A stretch of DNA of 64,000 nucleotides from SAR116 cluster bacterium AG-426-I14. GTDB taxonomy: Bacteria; Pseudomonadota; Alphaproteobacteria; Puniceispirillales; Marisalimonadaceae. Location of the stretch: the NCBI GenBank assembly GCA_003210055.1, contig QCNS01000006.1, positions 30,469 to 94,468 of the forward strand, in the 5' to 3' direction. The notes beneath the pieces are model-generated. The model was not told the origin of the DNA and ran no database searches. It saw only the letters and a list, made by a program, of their open reading frames with translations. Shown here piece by piece: positions 8,741-19,530 of the stretch. A program made the position numbers and the translations under genes. Positions within the stretch are counted from its first letter, which is position 1. Each line of letters starts with the position of its first letter.

Positions 8741-9831
8741 AAAATGTGATAGATATTGTTGGTGGAGGTTGTGCAGGATTATCATTAGCAAAGCAAGCCA
8801 AAAATTTAAAAAATTATACTATTAATTTATACACTTTAATTGAAGATAAAAAAAATGATCATTATTGGGGATTTTGGAAAAGTGAAGAAATTGAAAAATC
8901 ATCAAATAAGACTGTTAAAACATGGTATAATTGGAAAATTATTAATCATCATAATGAAAATATATTTCATTCTAAAAAATACCCATACTGTGTCATTAGA
9001 AAAAACAATTGGTTAAAAGAATCTAAATCCATTGCAGAAAAATTAAAAGTTAATGTATTTCATAACAAAGTTATCGAAAAAGAGAACAGCTATTATGTAA
9101 AGGGAAAAAAGTTAAGTGGCGAATATATTTTCGATAGTAGGCCACCTATTTTCGATAATAATATTTTATTACAACATTTTCATGGCATTGAAATTGAATG
9201 TGATGAGGATAAATTTGATTTTAAAACAGCTATTTTAATGGATTTTAGGTGTGATCAGTCCAAAGGTATACATTTTATTTATTTTTTACCTTTTTCAAAA
9301 AAAAGAGCATTAGTTGAATCAACTTTATTTTCAAATAAAGTAGAGAATAAGTCATTTTATATAAAAGAAATTAAAAAATATTTAAAAAATATTTTAAAAG
9401 TTAATAATTACATAATTATACACCAGGAAACAGGTGTAATTCCTATGAGTTATATTTGTTTGCAAAATAAGAATTCAATAAATATTGGAACCAGAGGAGG
9501 TGCAACAAAGCCATCTTCAGGATATACTTTTAACTTTATTCAATACCAAATAAATAAAATTGTTAACCAAATAAAATCAAAAAAAGAGATCACGAATGAA
9601 ATACATAATAAATTTGACTTATATATGGACAAAATATTTATTGATGTTTTGAACAAAAAACAAATATCAATTCCAAATTTATTTATAGATTTAACAAAAA
9701 ATTTGAGTGGAGATGAGATGGCTAGGTTTATGTCTGGAAAATCAGACTTTAAGATATGGTTAAAAGTTATAAAAAAATTACCAAAAGTTGTCTTTTTAAT
9801 TTCGTTAATTAAAGTTAGTTTATATGGCTGA
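8737..9831 (+). CDS. crtY: Lycopene beta-cyclase
   Basis: 364-residue flavoprotein of the CrtY family that closes both ends of lycopene to give beta-carotene. The N-terminal nucleotide-binding loop reads DIVGGGCAGLSLA (residues 6-18), and a YWGFW segment follows near residue 44. The C-terminal GDEMARFMSG matches the conserved end region of CrtY. The protein is Lys-rich and diverged. It overlaps crtB by 4 bases and blh by 8, so the four genes form one operon. Confidence 0.88.
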   Translation: MKNVIDIVGGGCAGLSLAKQAKNLKNYTINLYTLIEDKKNDHYWGFWKSEEIEKSSNKTVKTWYNWKIINHHNENIFHSKKYPYCVIRKNNWLKESKSIAEKLKVNVFHNKVIEKENSYYVKGKKLSGEYIFDSRPPIFDNNILLQHFHGIEIECDEDKFDFKTAILMDFRCDQSKGIHFIYFLPFSKKRALVESTLFSNKVENKSFYIKEIKKYLKNILKVNNYIIIHQETGVIPMSYICLQNKNSINIGTRGGATKPSSGYTFNFIQYQINKIVNQIKSKKEITNEIHNKFDLYMDKIFIDVLNKKQISIPNLFIDLTKNLSGDEMARFMSGKSDFKIWLKVIKKLPKVVFLISLIKVSLYG

Positions 9832-10648
9832 TATATTATTCACATTTGAATGGTGGGATTATCTATCAATTTTATTAATTTTGATTATTGGATTACCACA
9901 CGGTGCACTAGATACTGCTGTTGGGATGTCAGTCGGTATTTATAACAGTAATAAAAGTAAATTTATTTTTTTGTCCTCTTATTTATCAATGTCAATTTTA
10001 GTTGTTATTTTTTGGTATTACTATCCTCAAATTGCCTTATCTCTTTTTTTGTTAATAAGCACTTTTCATTTTGGTTTAGGAGACTCAAAATGGAATAAAA
10101 AATTTACATATTATTTAAGTGGATATTTTAACGGTGGAATAATTATTTATGGCTTGAGTTACTGCAATATGTCCGAAGTAAACGCAATATATAAAGTTTT
10201 AGTGGGTAATAACTCAGATCAAGTATGGGAGTTTTTAGAAATAGGGATGTGGCTTTGGGTATTTTCATGTCCATTACATATTTACTTTAATTGGAAAAGT
10301 TTTGATAAAAATTATATTATGATTTACATATTTATTATATCCATTATTTACTTTCTGCCTACGCTAGTAGCATTTGCCATTTATTTTTCTCTAATTCACA
10401 GCACAAATCACATAAAAAGAATAATCCCAGCACTACAAAAAAAATTATCAAAATTATCTATTTTGAAATTATTTTTAATCTTTACTATTAGTAGTTGGTT
10501 AATTGGATTAATTATTCTCTTTTTATTAATTCAAACTAATTCAATTACAGATGCTACATTAAAATTAACTTTTATAGGTTTGGCAGCTTTAACTTTTCCT
10601 CACATGATTTTAGTAGATTTATTTTTTAGACCAAAGGTACAATTATAG
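9824..10648 (+). CDS. blh: 15,15'-beta-carotene dioxygenase, Brp/Blh family
   Basis: 274-residue integral membrane iron enzyme that splits beta-carotene into two retinals, the chromophore of proteorhodopsin. The conserved histidines expected to bind iron are present: His26 in GLPHGALD, His82 in STFHFGLGD, His192 and His196 in IHSTNH, and His260 in FPHM. Six to eight hydrophobic helices span the protein. It overlaps crtY and closes the operon. Its last 6 bases overlap the 3' end of the convergent ubiA. Its presence implies that the pathway ends in retinal. Confidence 0.94.
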   Translation: MADILFTFEWWDYLSILLILIIGLPHGALDTAVGMSVGIYNSNKSKFIFLSSYLSMSILVVIFWYYYPQIALSLFLLISTFHFGLGDSKWNKKFTYYLSGYFNGGIIIYGLSYCNMSEVNAIYKVLVGNNSDQVWEFLEIGMWLWVFSCPLHIYFNWKSFDKNYIMIYIFIISIIYFLPTLVAFAIYFSLIHSTNHIKRIIPALQKKLSKLSILKLFLIFTISSWLIGLIILFLLIQTNSITDATLKLTFIGLAALTFPHMILVDLFFRPKVQL

Positions 10649-11545
10649 AAATTTACTTATAGATCCTACTGCTAGAAATAAGCCTGCAATTTTATTTGAT
10701 TGAAAGATTTTCAAAGACAAATTTCTGTTTATTGCGGTTAGTTTAAGAGTTTGGAGAAATAAGTGTATTGCCATAAATAAAACACCTACAAACCAGCCAA
10801 AATGAAGTTTTAAATAAATGCCAGCAAACAAAAAAAATAATATAGAAATAAAATAAGTTATTTTTACAAAATTAGCTAAATATTTTTCCATTGTAATTGC
10901 TGTATTATTGACTCCAAAAAGTTTGTCTTCATATCTATCCTGACAGCCATAAATAGTATCGTAGCCAATCACCCAAAAAACAGTACCTAAGTAGATAAAA
11001 AAAACACCTAGATTCCATTGACCACCAGTTGCTACCCATGCTGTTGGAACTCCCCAACTAAAAGCAATTCCTAAGACTATTTGAGGCCATCTTGTAAATC
11101 TCTTAGCTAGGGGATAAATAATTATTATAGGAATTGATAATAGGGCAACAATCCATGTTGCTTTATTTAAATTTAATAAACAAATTAACCCTAAAATGAG
11201 CAAAACACCTAAAAATATAATAGCATTAATTACCGAGATTTCACCATTAGCTATTGGTCTGTTTTTAGTCCTAGATATTTTTTTATCAATATCTTTATCC
11301 CATAAATCGTTAATAACACATCCAGAGGCACGCATTATGAAAGATCCAAGAAAAAAAATACAAAATAAATATAGAACTTCTTTTATTTTAAGACTTGATA
11401 GTGGTAAGGTCCAAATACAAGGCAAAAGAAGTAACCAGCTTCCTATAGGTCTATCAAATCTTCCCAATCTAACCCATTTATGACTAGAGGCTGGTAAAAT
11501 ATCCCACCAACCATTGATTGGCATATCTGAATTTTTTGATTTCAT
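10643..11545 (-). CDS. ubiA: 4-hydroxybenzoate polyprenyltransferase
   Basis: 300-residue membrane prenyltransferase that attaches the polyprenyl tail to 4-hydroxybenzoate in ubiquinone synthesis. The first Asp-rich motif is NDLWDKDIDKK followed by RTKNRPIANG; the second is the GYDTIYGCQDRYEDK loop. About eight hydrophobic helices are seen. It transcribes toward the retinal operon and overlaps blh by 6 bases at the 3' ends. Its start faces rsmE across 60 bases. The ctaB gene in the window is a paralogue of the same superfamily but has the heme O synthase motif. Confidence 0.92.
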   Translation of the reverse strand: MKSKNSDMPINGWWDILPASSHKWVRLGRFDRPIGSWLLLLPCIWTLPLSSLKIKEVLYLFCIFFLGSFIMRASGCVINDLWDKDIDKKISRTKNRPIANGEISVINAIIFLGVLLILGLICLLNLNKATWIVALLSIPIIIIYPLAKRFTRWPQIVLGIAFSWGVPTAWVATGGQWNLGVFFIYLGTVFWVIGYDTIYGCQDRYEDKLFGVNNTAITMEKYLANFVKITYFISILFFLFAGIYLKLHFGWFVGVLFMAIHLFLQTLKLTAINRNLSLKIFQSNKIAGLFLAVGSISKFL

Positions 11546-11605
11546 AATTTTAAAAATAATGCAAAATTCAACTTTAAACTAAACTAATAATATAAAAATT
11601 AATCT

Positions 11606-12337
11606 ATGGATCAAACTTATAAAAAAAAAATAAGATTATATTATAAAGATAAACTAGAATTGAATAGTTTAATTTCTTTAAACTTCAAAGATACTCATTA
11701 TCTGAAAGACGTTATGAGATGCAAAATTGATGACGTTATAAACATTTTTAATGAAACTGATGGAGAGTTTGAGTGTAAAATTATTAATTATGAAAAAAAG
11801 TTATTTATTGTAAAACCACTTAAAGCCTTTAAAAGGATTGAAGATAAATTTGATTTAAATCTTATTTTTGCTCCTGTTAAAAAAGATAAAACTGAATATA
11901 TAATTCAAAAAGGAACGGAGCTTGGTGTCTCAAAATTTTGTCCGGTTCTTACTGAAAGAACAATTGTTAGGAGATTAAATATTGACAGATTAAATCTCAT
12001 TTCTAAAGAGGCTACTGAACAAAGTGAGAGATTAACTATTCCAAAAATTAGCACCCCTGTGACATTAGAAAGTTTAATTAATAACTGGAATAATAAAGCT
12101 AATATATTATATGCAGATGAAACCTTAAAAACAAAAGTAGATCTTAACGAGATAAAATCTAAATTTAATTGTACAAGATCTATTTTGGTTGGCCCTGAGG
12201 GAGGGTTTTCGAAAAGTGAGATTAATTTTTTAAAATCTAAAAATTTTGTGATACCAATAAGCTTTGGTTCAAGAGTTTTAAGATGCGATACAGCTATAGT
12301 GGTGGCATTAAGTTATTGGCATTTTTTGAATTATTAA
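11606..12337 (+). CDS. rsmE: 16S rRNA m3U1498 methyltransferase
   Basis: 243-residue SPOUT-fold enzyme that methylates U1498 of 16S rRNA using S-adenosylmethionine. An N-terminal PUA-like part (FKDTHYLKDVMRCKIDD) is followed by LIFAPVKKDKTEYIIQKGTE and the C-terminal knot with LVGPEGGFSKSEI and SFGSRVLRCDTA. Length is normal. It is followed by gshA on the same strand after 41 bases, and this rsmE-gshA pairing is common in alphaproteobacteria. Confidence 0.92.
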   Translation: MDQTYKKKIRLYYKDKLELNSLISLNFKDTHYLKDVMRCKIDDVINIFNETDGEFECKIINYEKKLFIVKPLKAFKRIEDKFDLNLIFAPVKKDKTEYIIQKGTELGVSKFCPVLTERTIVRRLNIDRLNLISKEATEQSERLTIPKISTPVTLESLINNWNNKANILYADETLKTKVDLNEIKSKFNCTRSILVGPEGGFSKSEINFLKSKNFVIPISFGSRVLRCDTAIVVALSYWHFLNY

Positions 12338-12378
12338 TTAATACTTATTAAGTAAAATAACATACTATTGTATTTCAT

Positions 12379-13737
12379 ATGTCAGACAATAAAAAAAAAT
12401 TAGAATTTGATCAAATTATAGACTGGTTTAAATCTGGTGAGAAGAAAAAAAATGATTGGTTAATTGGAACTGAGCATGAGAAATTTATTTTTAATAAAGA
12501 TAATTATGAGAGAACAGATTATAATGGACAATTTGGTATAGGAAAGATCTTGGATCAGATTTCACTCAATGATAATTGGAGTGAAATTAGAGAGGGAGAT
12601 AACTTAATAGGATTAAAGCATGTGTCAGGCTCCTCTATTTCACTAGAACCAGGTGGTCAATTTGAACTTTCTGGAGCACCTTTAAAAAACTTACATCAAA
12701 CATGCAAAGAAGCTGGATTACATCTTCAGTTAATGAAAAAAATAGCAGATCATTTTGAACTATTAATTTTAGGTTTGGGTCATGATCCAAAATCGTCTAG
12801 AAATGATATAAAATGGATGCCCAAACAAAGATATAAAATTATGAGAGAATACATGCCAAAAGTTGGTAAATTAGGTCTAGATATGATGTTAAGGACTTGC
12901 ACTATTCAAGTTAATTTAGATTATAGTAGTGAAGCAGATATGATAAAAAAATTTCAAACTTCAATTGCACTTCAATCTGTTTCTACAGCATTATTTGCTA
13001 ATTCACCTTTTTTAGATGGTAAACCTGGCAAGTTTTTGTCTCAAAGAGCTTTTGTATGGACAGACACAGATAAGGATAGAACAGGAGTACCAAATAATAT
13101 TTTTATGGATAATTTTGGTTATAAATCTTGGTCTAAATATTTAATGTCTGTCCCAATGTACTTTGTATATAGAGATGGTAAATATATTGATGTTTCTGGA
13201 CAGAGCTTTTCTGACTTTATGTTAGGTAAATTAGATGGATTAGAAGGTGAATTTCCAACTTTAAGTGATTGGCAAAATCATTCAACTGTAGCTTTTCCTG
13301 AAGTTAGGTTAAAACAATATTTAGAAATGAGAGGAGCCGATGGAGGTCCATGGAGTCGTATATGTGCTTTACCAGCATTATGGGTAGGTCTTCTTTACGA
13401 TGAAAAATCTTTAAATGATGCTTATAATTTATCAAAAGATTTCATGCAAGTTAATATTTTAGAAAAAGCGAGACTTTCTGCAGCTAAAGAAGGTTTGAAT
13501 GGTTTTATTGGTAAAGTTCAAATAAAAGAAATAGCCAAAGAAATATTAAATATTTCATATCAAGGATTAAAAAGACGAAACAACCTAGATGAAAAGGGCA
13601 TTTCAGAAACTCAATATTTAGACCCTCTTTTAAACATAATAGATAATGACAAAACATCTGCAGAAGAGTTGTTAGAGAGATATAATAACGTTTGGTCAGG
13701 TAATATTAATAAAATATTTGAAAAAGAAGTTTTTTAA
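12379..13737 (+). CDS. gshA: Glutamate-cysteine ligase, GCS2 (plant/alphaproteobacterial) type
   Basis: 452 residues of the GCS2 family, which joins glutamate and cysteine in the first step of glutathione synthesis with ATP. The IGTEHEKF motif near residue 30 and the EPGGQFELSGAP segment near residue 93 are metal/ATP-binding hallmarks, and RTCTIQVNLDY follows. Glutathione could feed redox defence alongside the peroxiredoxin at 26326. Its stop shares the tetranucleotide TTAA with the stop of tldD on the other strand. Confidence 0.93.
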   Translation: MSDNKKKLEFDQIIDWFKSGEKKKNDWLIGTEHEKFIFNKDNYERTDYNGQFGIGKILDQISLNDNWSEIREGDNLIGLKHVSGSSISLEPGGQFELSGAPLKNLHQTCKEAGLHLQLMKKIADHFELLILGLGHDPKSSRNDIKWMPKQRYKIMREYMPKVGKLGLDMMLRTCTIQVNLDYSSEADMIKKFQTSIALQSVSTALFANSPFLDGKPGKFLSQRAFVWTDTDKDRTGVPNNIFMDNFGYKSWSKYLMSVPMYFVYRDGKYIDVSGQSFSDFMLGKLDGLEGEFPTLSDWQNHSTVAFPEVRLKQYLEMRGADGGPWSRICALPALWVGLLYDEKSLNDAYNLSKDFMQVNILEKARLSAAKEGLNGFIGKVQIKEIAKEILNISYQGLKRRNNLDEKGISETQYLDPLLNIIDNDKTSAEELLERYNNVWSGNINKIFEKEVF

Positions 13738-15182
13738 CTTGTTTCTGTACCACCTATTGTAATGCCCTCCATAAGTAAAGATGGTTGTCCCACTCCAACT
13801 GGAACACCTTGACCATTTTTACCACATGTCCCAATTCCTTCATCAAGTTTTAAATCATTTCCAATCATTTTAATTTTGTTCATAGCATCCGGACCATTAC
13901 CTATCAATGTAGCACCTTTTAGTGGGTAAATGATTTTTCCATCTTCAATAAAATAAGCTTCAGATGCAGAAAAAACAAACTTTCCACTTGTGATGTCAAC
14001 TTGACCTCCAGAGAAATTGACGGCATAAACACCTTTTTTAACACTAGATATAATTTCTTCTGGTTCGTATTTCCCATTAGCCATGAAAGTATTTGTCATT
14101 CTTGGCATTGGATAATGAGAATAAGATTCTCTTCTTCCATTCCCAGTTGGCTTCATATTCATAAGTCTAGCATTCTGTTTGTCTTGCATATAATTTTTCA
14201 GAATACCATTTTCTATCAAAATATTTTTTCCTGAGGGTGTACCTTCATCATCAATTGTGATTGAACCTCTTCTATTTTTCATAGTTCCGTCATCAATAAC
14301 GGTTACACCTTCAGAAGCAACCTTTTCTCCGATTTTGTTTGAAAAAACTGAAGAACCTTTTCTATTAAAATCACCCTCAAGTCCATGGCCAACAGCTTCA
14401 TGTAACATCACTCCAGGCCACCCTGAGCCAAGTACTACTGGTATTTCACCAGCTGGTGCAGGTTTTGACTCTAAGTTAAGTGTAGCAATTCTTAACGCTT
14501 CAATAACTTGTTTTTTCCAATTCTCCTCTTTTAGCCAATGATCATACAATGTTCTTCCACCATAACCAGAACTACCAGACTCCCTTCTTCCTTTATGTTG
14601 AACTACTATTTGAATATTCAATCTTACTAGAGGTCTCAAGTCTGCAGTTGATAAATTTTCTGATTGTAAAATTTGAATAGCCTTATAGGAACCAGATAAT
14701 GAAGTTGAAACTTGAATCACTCTACTATCTAAGTTTCTTGCAAATTTATCTATATTTTCTAAAGTTTTTATTTTTCTTGAGAATTCAGTGTTTTGAAGAG
14801 GATTTTGAGAAGTATACAACGGTTCGTTTCTATGCATATTATTTAAAGACAAATTATTATTGTAACTATCTTTTGAAATTGATTTAATTGTTTCTATTGC
14901 TTTAAAGATGTTTTTTTCAGAAATTTCGGAAGAATGAGCATACCCTCTTATTTCTCCGGCAATTGACCTAACTCCAAAACCTTGAGAATTATTAAAAGAA
15001 ACATTTTTCATTCTACCGTCATCGTATAGAAATGTTTCATTATGAGAGTCTTCTAAATATAACTCACCATCGTCAAAATTCAAAAGCGATTCATTTAGCA
15101 TTTTGGATATTTTATCTTTTGAAATATCATTATTTTCAAAAAATAATTTATCAGTAATTTCTAAGTTTTTATTTTTTTTCAT
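13734..15182 (-). CDS. tldD: Metalloprotease TldD
   Basis: 482 residues; the catalytic partner of PmbA/TldE. The zinc-binding HExxxH is present as LHEAVGHGLEGD, and downstream GTCGKNGQGVPVGVGQP matches the family C-terminus. The TldD/TldE complex degrades unfolded peptides and processes some ribosomally made peptides. Its partner gene lies about 10 kb away on the same strand. No peptide precursor gene was recognised between them. The start faces the oxidase operon across 190 bases. Confidence 0.94.
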   Translation of the reverse strand: MKKNKNLEITDKLFFENNDISKDKISKMLNESLLNFDDGELYLEDSHNETFLYDDGRMKNVSFNNSQGFGVRSIAGEIRGYAHSSEISEKNIFKAIETIKSISKDSYNNNLSLNNMHRNEPLYTSQNPLQNTEFSRKIKTLENIDKFARNLDSRVIQVSTSLSGSYKAIQILQSENLSTADLRPLVRLNIQIVVQHKGRRESGSSGYGGRTLYDHWLKEENWKKQVIEALRIATLNLESKPAPAGEIPVVLGSGWPGVMLHEAVGHGLEGDFNRKGSSVFSNKIGEKVASEGVTVIDDGTMKNRRGSITIDDEGTPSGKNILIENGILKNYMQDKQNARLMNMKPTGNGRRESYSHYPMPRMTNTFMANGKYEPEEIISSVKKGVYAVNFSGGQVDITSGKFVFSASEAYFIEDGKIIYPLKGATLIGNGPDAMNKIKMIGNDLKLDEGIGTCGKNGQGVPVGVGQPSLLMEGITIGGTETS

Positions 15183-15372
15183 AATTGTTCCATTTTGTAT
15201 TTACTCAATCTTTCGTTATTATTTAATCAGAGATATTTTACTATATAGGTTATTCAAACTTATTATAAATATAAAACATAAAAAAATTGTTATTTTCTCT
15301 GGCATTTTCCTTTAAAAAGTATAATAAAAGAATATATTATATTAATAACAGAACAAACAACAATTGTGGCAT
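15183..15372. promoter_or_regulatory. Divergent region between tldD and the cytochrome oxidase operon
   Basis: 190 AT-rich bases. A TATAAT (15320-15325) lies about 50 bases before ctaC and could be its -10 box, but no -35 matching consensus lies at the right distance and no good Shine-Dalgarno precedes ctaC. Nothing else is recognisable. Confidence 0.3.
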
Positions 15373-16194
15373 ATGATTAGAAAATTATTTTATTTGATTT
15401 TACCAGTTTTAACTATTTACCCTTCGATAGTTTTTTCAAGTGAACCAAAACCCTGGCAGTTAAATCTTCAAGAGCCTGCTGGAATAATTGCTGAACTTTC
15501 GACTGATTTACATGATTTTTTACTGATTGTAATAACTTTAATATCTCTGTTTGTTTTAGGATTGCTAATTTATGTTTGCATTAGATTTAGAGAAAATAAA
15601 AATCCGAAGCCTTCTAAAACATCTCATAATACAATTATAGAAATTTTATGGACTGTGATACCAGTTATTATTTTAGTAGTTATAGCAGTTCCATCTTTTA
15701 AACTTTTATATATTCAAGAAACAGATAAAGAGTTTGATATGGTTGTGAAAGTAACTGGAAATCAATGGTATTGGAATTACGAATATCCAGATGAAAAGTT
15801 AGCATTTGATTCTTATATGATACCTGAAAATGAAATTAAAGGTGATCAAAAAAGAATGTTGGATGTTGATTATCCTTTAGTTGTTCCAGAAGGTACCAAA
15901 ATCAAATTTCTCATAGCAGGAAATGATGTAATGCATTCGTTCTTTGTTCCTTCTCTGGCGCTTCAAACATACTCCTTTGCTGGAAGAATAAATGAAATTT
16001 GGACTGAGATTCCTATGGGAGAAAAAAAATATTATGGACAGTGTAATCAAATTTGTGGAGTAAATCATGCTTACATGCCAATTGTAATAAAAGCTGTAAA
16101 TAAAAGTGAATATGATAAATGGTTGAAGAAAGCTAAACAAAAGTTTGCTAAACACGATATTCAAAAAAATAAGTTAGTAATGAATAATAATTAG
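15373..16194 (+). CDS. ctaC: Cytochrome c oxidase subunit II
   Basis: Carries the dinuclear CuA centre that takes electrons from cytochrome c. A signal peptide (about residues 1-21) is followed by two membrane helices, then the periplasmic cupredoxin domain. The aromatic WYWNYEYP stretch and CuA ligands are present: His in VMHSFFVP and the cluster YYGQCNQICGVNHAYM. In that cluster Gln replaces the usual Glu between the two Cys; this residue binds through its backbone, so function should persist. I chose ATG 15373, which gives a standard signal peptide, over the TTG three codons earlier. First gene of the operon. Confidence 0.93.
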   Translation: MIRKLFYLILPVLTIYPSIVFSSEPKPWQLNLQEPAGIIAELSTDLHDFLLIVITLISLFVLGLLIYVCIRFRENKNPKPSKTSHNTIIEILWTVIPVIILVVIAVPSFKLLYIQETDKEFDMVVKVTGNQWYWNYEYPDEKLAFDSYMIPENEIKGDQKRMLDVDYPLVVPEGTKIKFLIAGNDVMHSFFVPSLALQTYSFAGRINEIWTEIPMGEKKYYGQCNQICGVNHAYMPIVIKAVNKSEYDKWLKKAKQKFAKHDIQKNKLVMNNN

Positions 16195-16207
16195 TTTAAA
16201 TGGTTAA

Positions 16208-17821
<1,614 letters not shown>

Positions 17822-17832
17822 AAATTGACTAA

Positions 17833-18753
17833 ATGTTAAATATAATTGCTCAACAAAAGGATAAGGTAATTGCAATTGAATTAGCTTCTCCTAAAGATTT
17901 TTTTGATTTGATGAAGCCAAGAGTGATGTCTTTAGTAGTTTTTACATCTTTAGTTGGCTATGTATGTGGATATTTTTCTATTTATGATAAAATCAACCCT
18001 TTACTCTCGATAATTGGTATTTTTGCAATTGCAATTGGCGCTGGTTCCTCTGGTGTTTTAAACCAATGGTATGATCGTGATATTGATAAATTAATGTTAA
18101 GAACTAAAAATAGACCAATCCCAAAAGGTAAAATTCTGCCATCTGATGCTCTTGGTTTTGGAATTCTTGGCTCTATTTTATCTATTACAATTATAGGTTT
18201 AGCAATAAATTGGTTAGCAGGATTCTTTTTAGCATTTACTATTATATTTTATTCAGTGGTTTATACGGTTTTTTTGAAAAGAAGTACTTCTCAAAATATA
18301 GTAATTGGGGGAGCTGCAGGTGCATTCCCTCCCTTAATTGGTTACATTTGTTCAACAGGAAATTTATCACTTGAGCCGTTCATATTATTTGGGATAATTT
18401 TTTTATGGACACCTCCTCATTTCTGGGCTTTAGCAATTTTAAAGAAAGATGAGTATTTTTTCGCAAATATTCCAATGATGCCAATAGTAGCGGGGATTAA
18501 AAGTACAAAAAAACAAATTTTTTTATACGCATTAGTATTATTTTTTTTCTCACTCTTGCCTTTTTTTCTTGGATTTAATGGTCAGATATATTTAGTTTTT
18601 TCACTTGTTTTAGGTTTAGAGTTTCTTAGAAGATCCTGGAAATTTTTAAAAAGTTCAAATAGCATGGGTCATAATTTATTTGTTTATTCTATAATATATC
18701 TATTTGTTTTATTTTTGGTTATTCCATTAGATAAGATGTATTTTAATCTTTAA
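17833..18753 (+). CDS. ctaB: Heme O synthase (protoheme IX farnesyltransferase)
   Basis: 306-residue membrane prenyltransferase that adds a farnesyl tail to heme b, giving heme O on the way to heme A for the oxidase. The motif NQWYDRDIDKLMLRTKNRPIPKG and the loop TPPHFWALAI are diagnostic of CtaB/CyoE rather than UbiA. It starts 11 bases after ctaD. The heme A synthase ctaA is not in the window. Confidence 0.95.
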   Translation: MLNIIAQQKDKVIAIELASPKDFFDLMKPRVMSLVVFTSLVGYVCGYFSIYDKINPLLSIIGIFAIAIGAGSSGVLNQWYDRDIDKLMLRTKNRPIPKGKILPSDALGFGILGSILSITIIGLAINWLAGFFLAFTIIFYSVVYTVFLKRSTSQNIVIGGAAGAFPPLIGYICSTGNLSLEPFILFGIIFLWTPPHFWALAILKKDEYFFANIPMMPIVAGIKSTKKQIFLYALVLFFFSLLPFFLGFNGQIYLVFSLVLGLEFLRRSWKFLKSSNSMGHNLFVYSIIYLFVLFLVIPLDKMYFNL

Positions 18754-18759
18754 ATTATT

Positions 18760-18903
18760 ATGAATAAAAATCTAGATCCAAATTATATAGCAAAATTTTA
18801 TAAAAATAGAAAAAATAAAAACTTAATAATTTTATTTTTAATACTATTTTTTGTTTTACTATTTTTTTTGATTACAATTTTAAGGATGAATGTTGGTAAA
18901 TGA
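18760..18903 (+). CDS. CoxF-like single-helix protein, 47 residues
   Basis: Short gene between ctaB and ctaG, starting 6 bases after ctaB and ending in an ATGA overlap with ctaG. It has a charged, Lys/Asn-rich N-terminus (about 20 residues), one strong hydrophobic helix (about residues 22-41) and the tail ITILRMNVGK. Alphaproteobacterial CoxF proteins share this position, size, layout and a TIVRM/TVVKL-like end. Role in oxidase assembly is unknown and inferred from context. Conserved overlap and position make it a real gene despite its size. Confidence 0.8.
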   Translation: MNKNLDPNYIAKFYKNRKNKNLIILFLILFFVLLFFLITILRMNVGK

Positions 18904-19463
18904 GAAATAGTTCATTAAACTTTAAAAATAAAAATTCAATTATATTATTATCATTTCTGGTTTTGGGAATGTTAATTTTATCTTTTGCATCTGTACCTCT
19001 TTATGATCTTTTTTGTAGAGTTACTGGTTATGGTGGAACTGTTCAAAGAGCTAGTATAGCCCCAGGCTCTAATGGTGATCTGCCTAAAATTCAGATTAGA
19101 TTTGATGCAAATGTATCAAGAGATTTGAAATGGAAATTTGAAGCGCCAGAAGAAAAAATCTTGATAGAACCAGGGATTCAAAAAGTTATTTATTATAAAG
19201 CAAAAAATTTATCTAATAAGTCAATTATTGGAACAGCATCATTTAACGTTTCACCTCCTAAAGCTGGATCAATTTTTATGAAAGTTGATTGTTTTTGTTT
19301 TGAAGAACAATTGTTAAAACCTGGAGAAGAGGTAAAAATGCCTGTAGCTTTCTATATTGATCCTAAAATTTACGAACAGAAAAATACTAAAAATATCAAA
19401 GAAATAACACTTTCATATACTTTTTTTAAAGTAAATTTGAAATCTGAAGATAAAAATGTTTAA
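18900..19463 (+). CDS. ctaG: Cytochrome c oxidase assembly protein CtaG (Cox11 family)
   Basis: 187-residue copper chaperone that delivers copper to the CuB site of subunit I. One N-terminal membrane anchor (about residues 15-35, followed by SVPLYDLFCRVTGYGGT) leads to a periplasmic immunoglobulin-like domain with the copper-binding CFCFEEQ motif. It overlaps the small CoxF-like gene by four bases. Length is normal for the family. Confidence 0.95.
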   Translation: MRNSSLNFKNKNSIILLSFLVLGMLILSFASVPLYDLFCRVTGYGGTVQRASIAPGSNGDLPKIQIRFDANVSRDLKWKFEAPEEKILIEPGIQKVIYYKAKNLSNKSIIGTASFNVSPPKAGSIFMKVDCFCFEEQLLKPGEEVKMPVAFYIDPKIYEQKNTKNIKEITLSYTFFKVNLKSEDKNV

Positions 19464-19530
19464 ACTTAATTTATTAATATTATTTTTTTATTTTTTGTTG
19501 TATTTTAAAATTAAAATGGTGAACTAAATT

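Noticed and set aside
13734..15182. Several long frames opposite tldD, pmbA, smc, purH and the ccm genes
   Set aside because: They lie antisense to well-supported genes, have no family motifs and usually lack ribosome binding sites.
15364..15372. TTG start for ctaC
   Set aside because: The ATG at 15373 begins a normal signal peptide; the three extra residues add nothing.
19456..19527. A 23-codon hydrophobic frame between ctaG and ctaE
   Set aside because: It overlaps the 3' end of ctaG, has no ribosome binding site and no recognisable pattern; AT-rich DNA yields such Phe/Leu-rich frames by chance.
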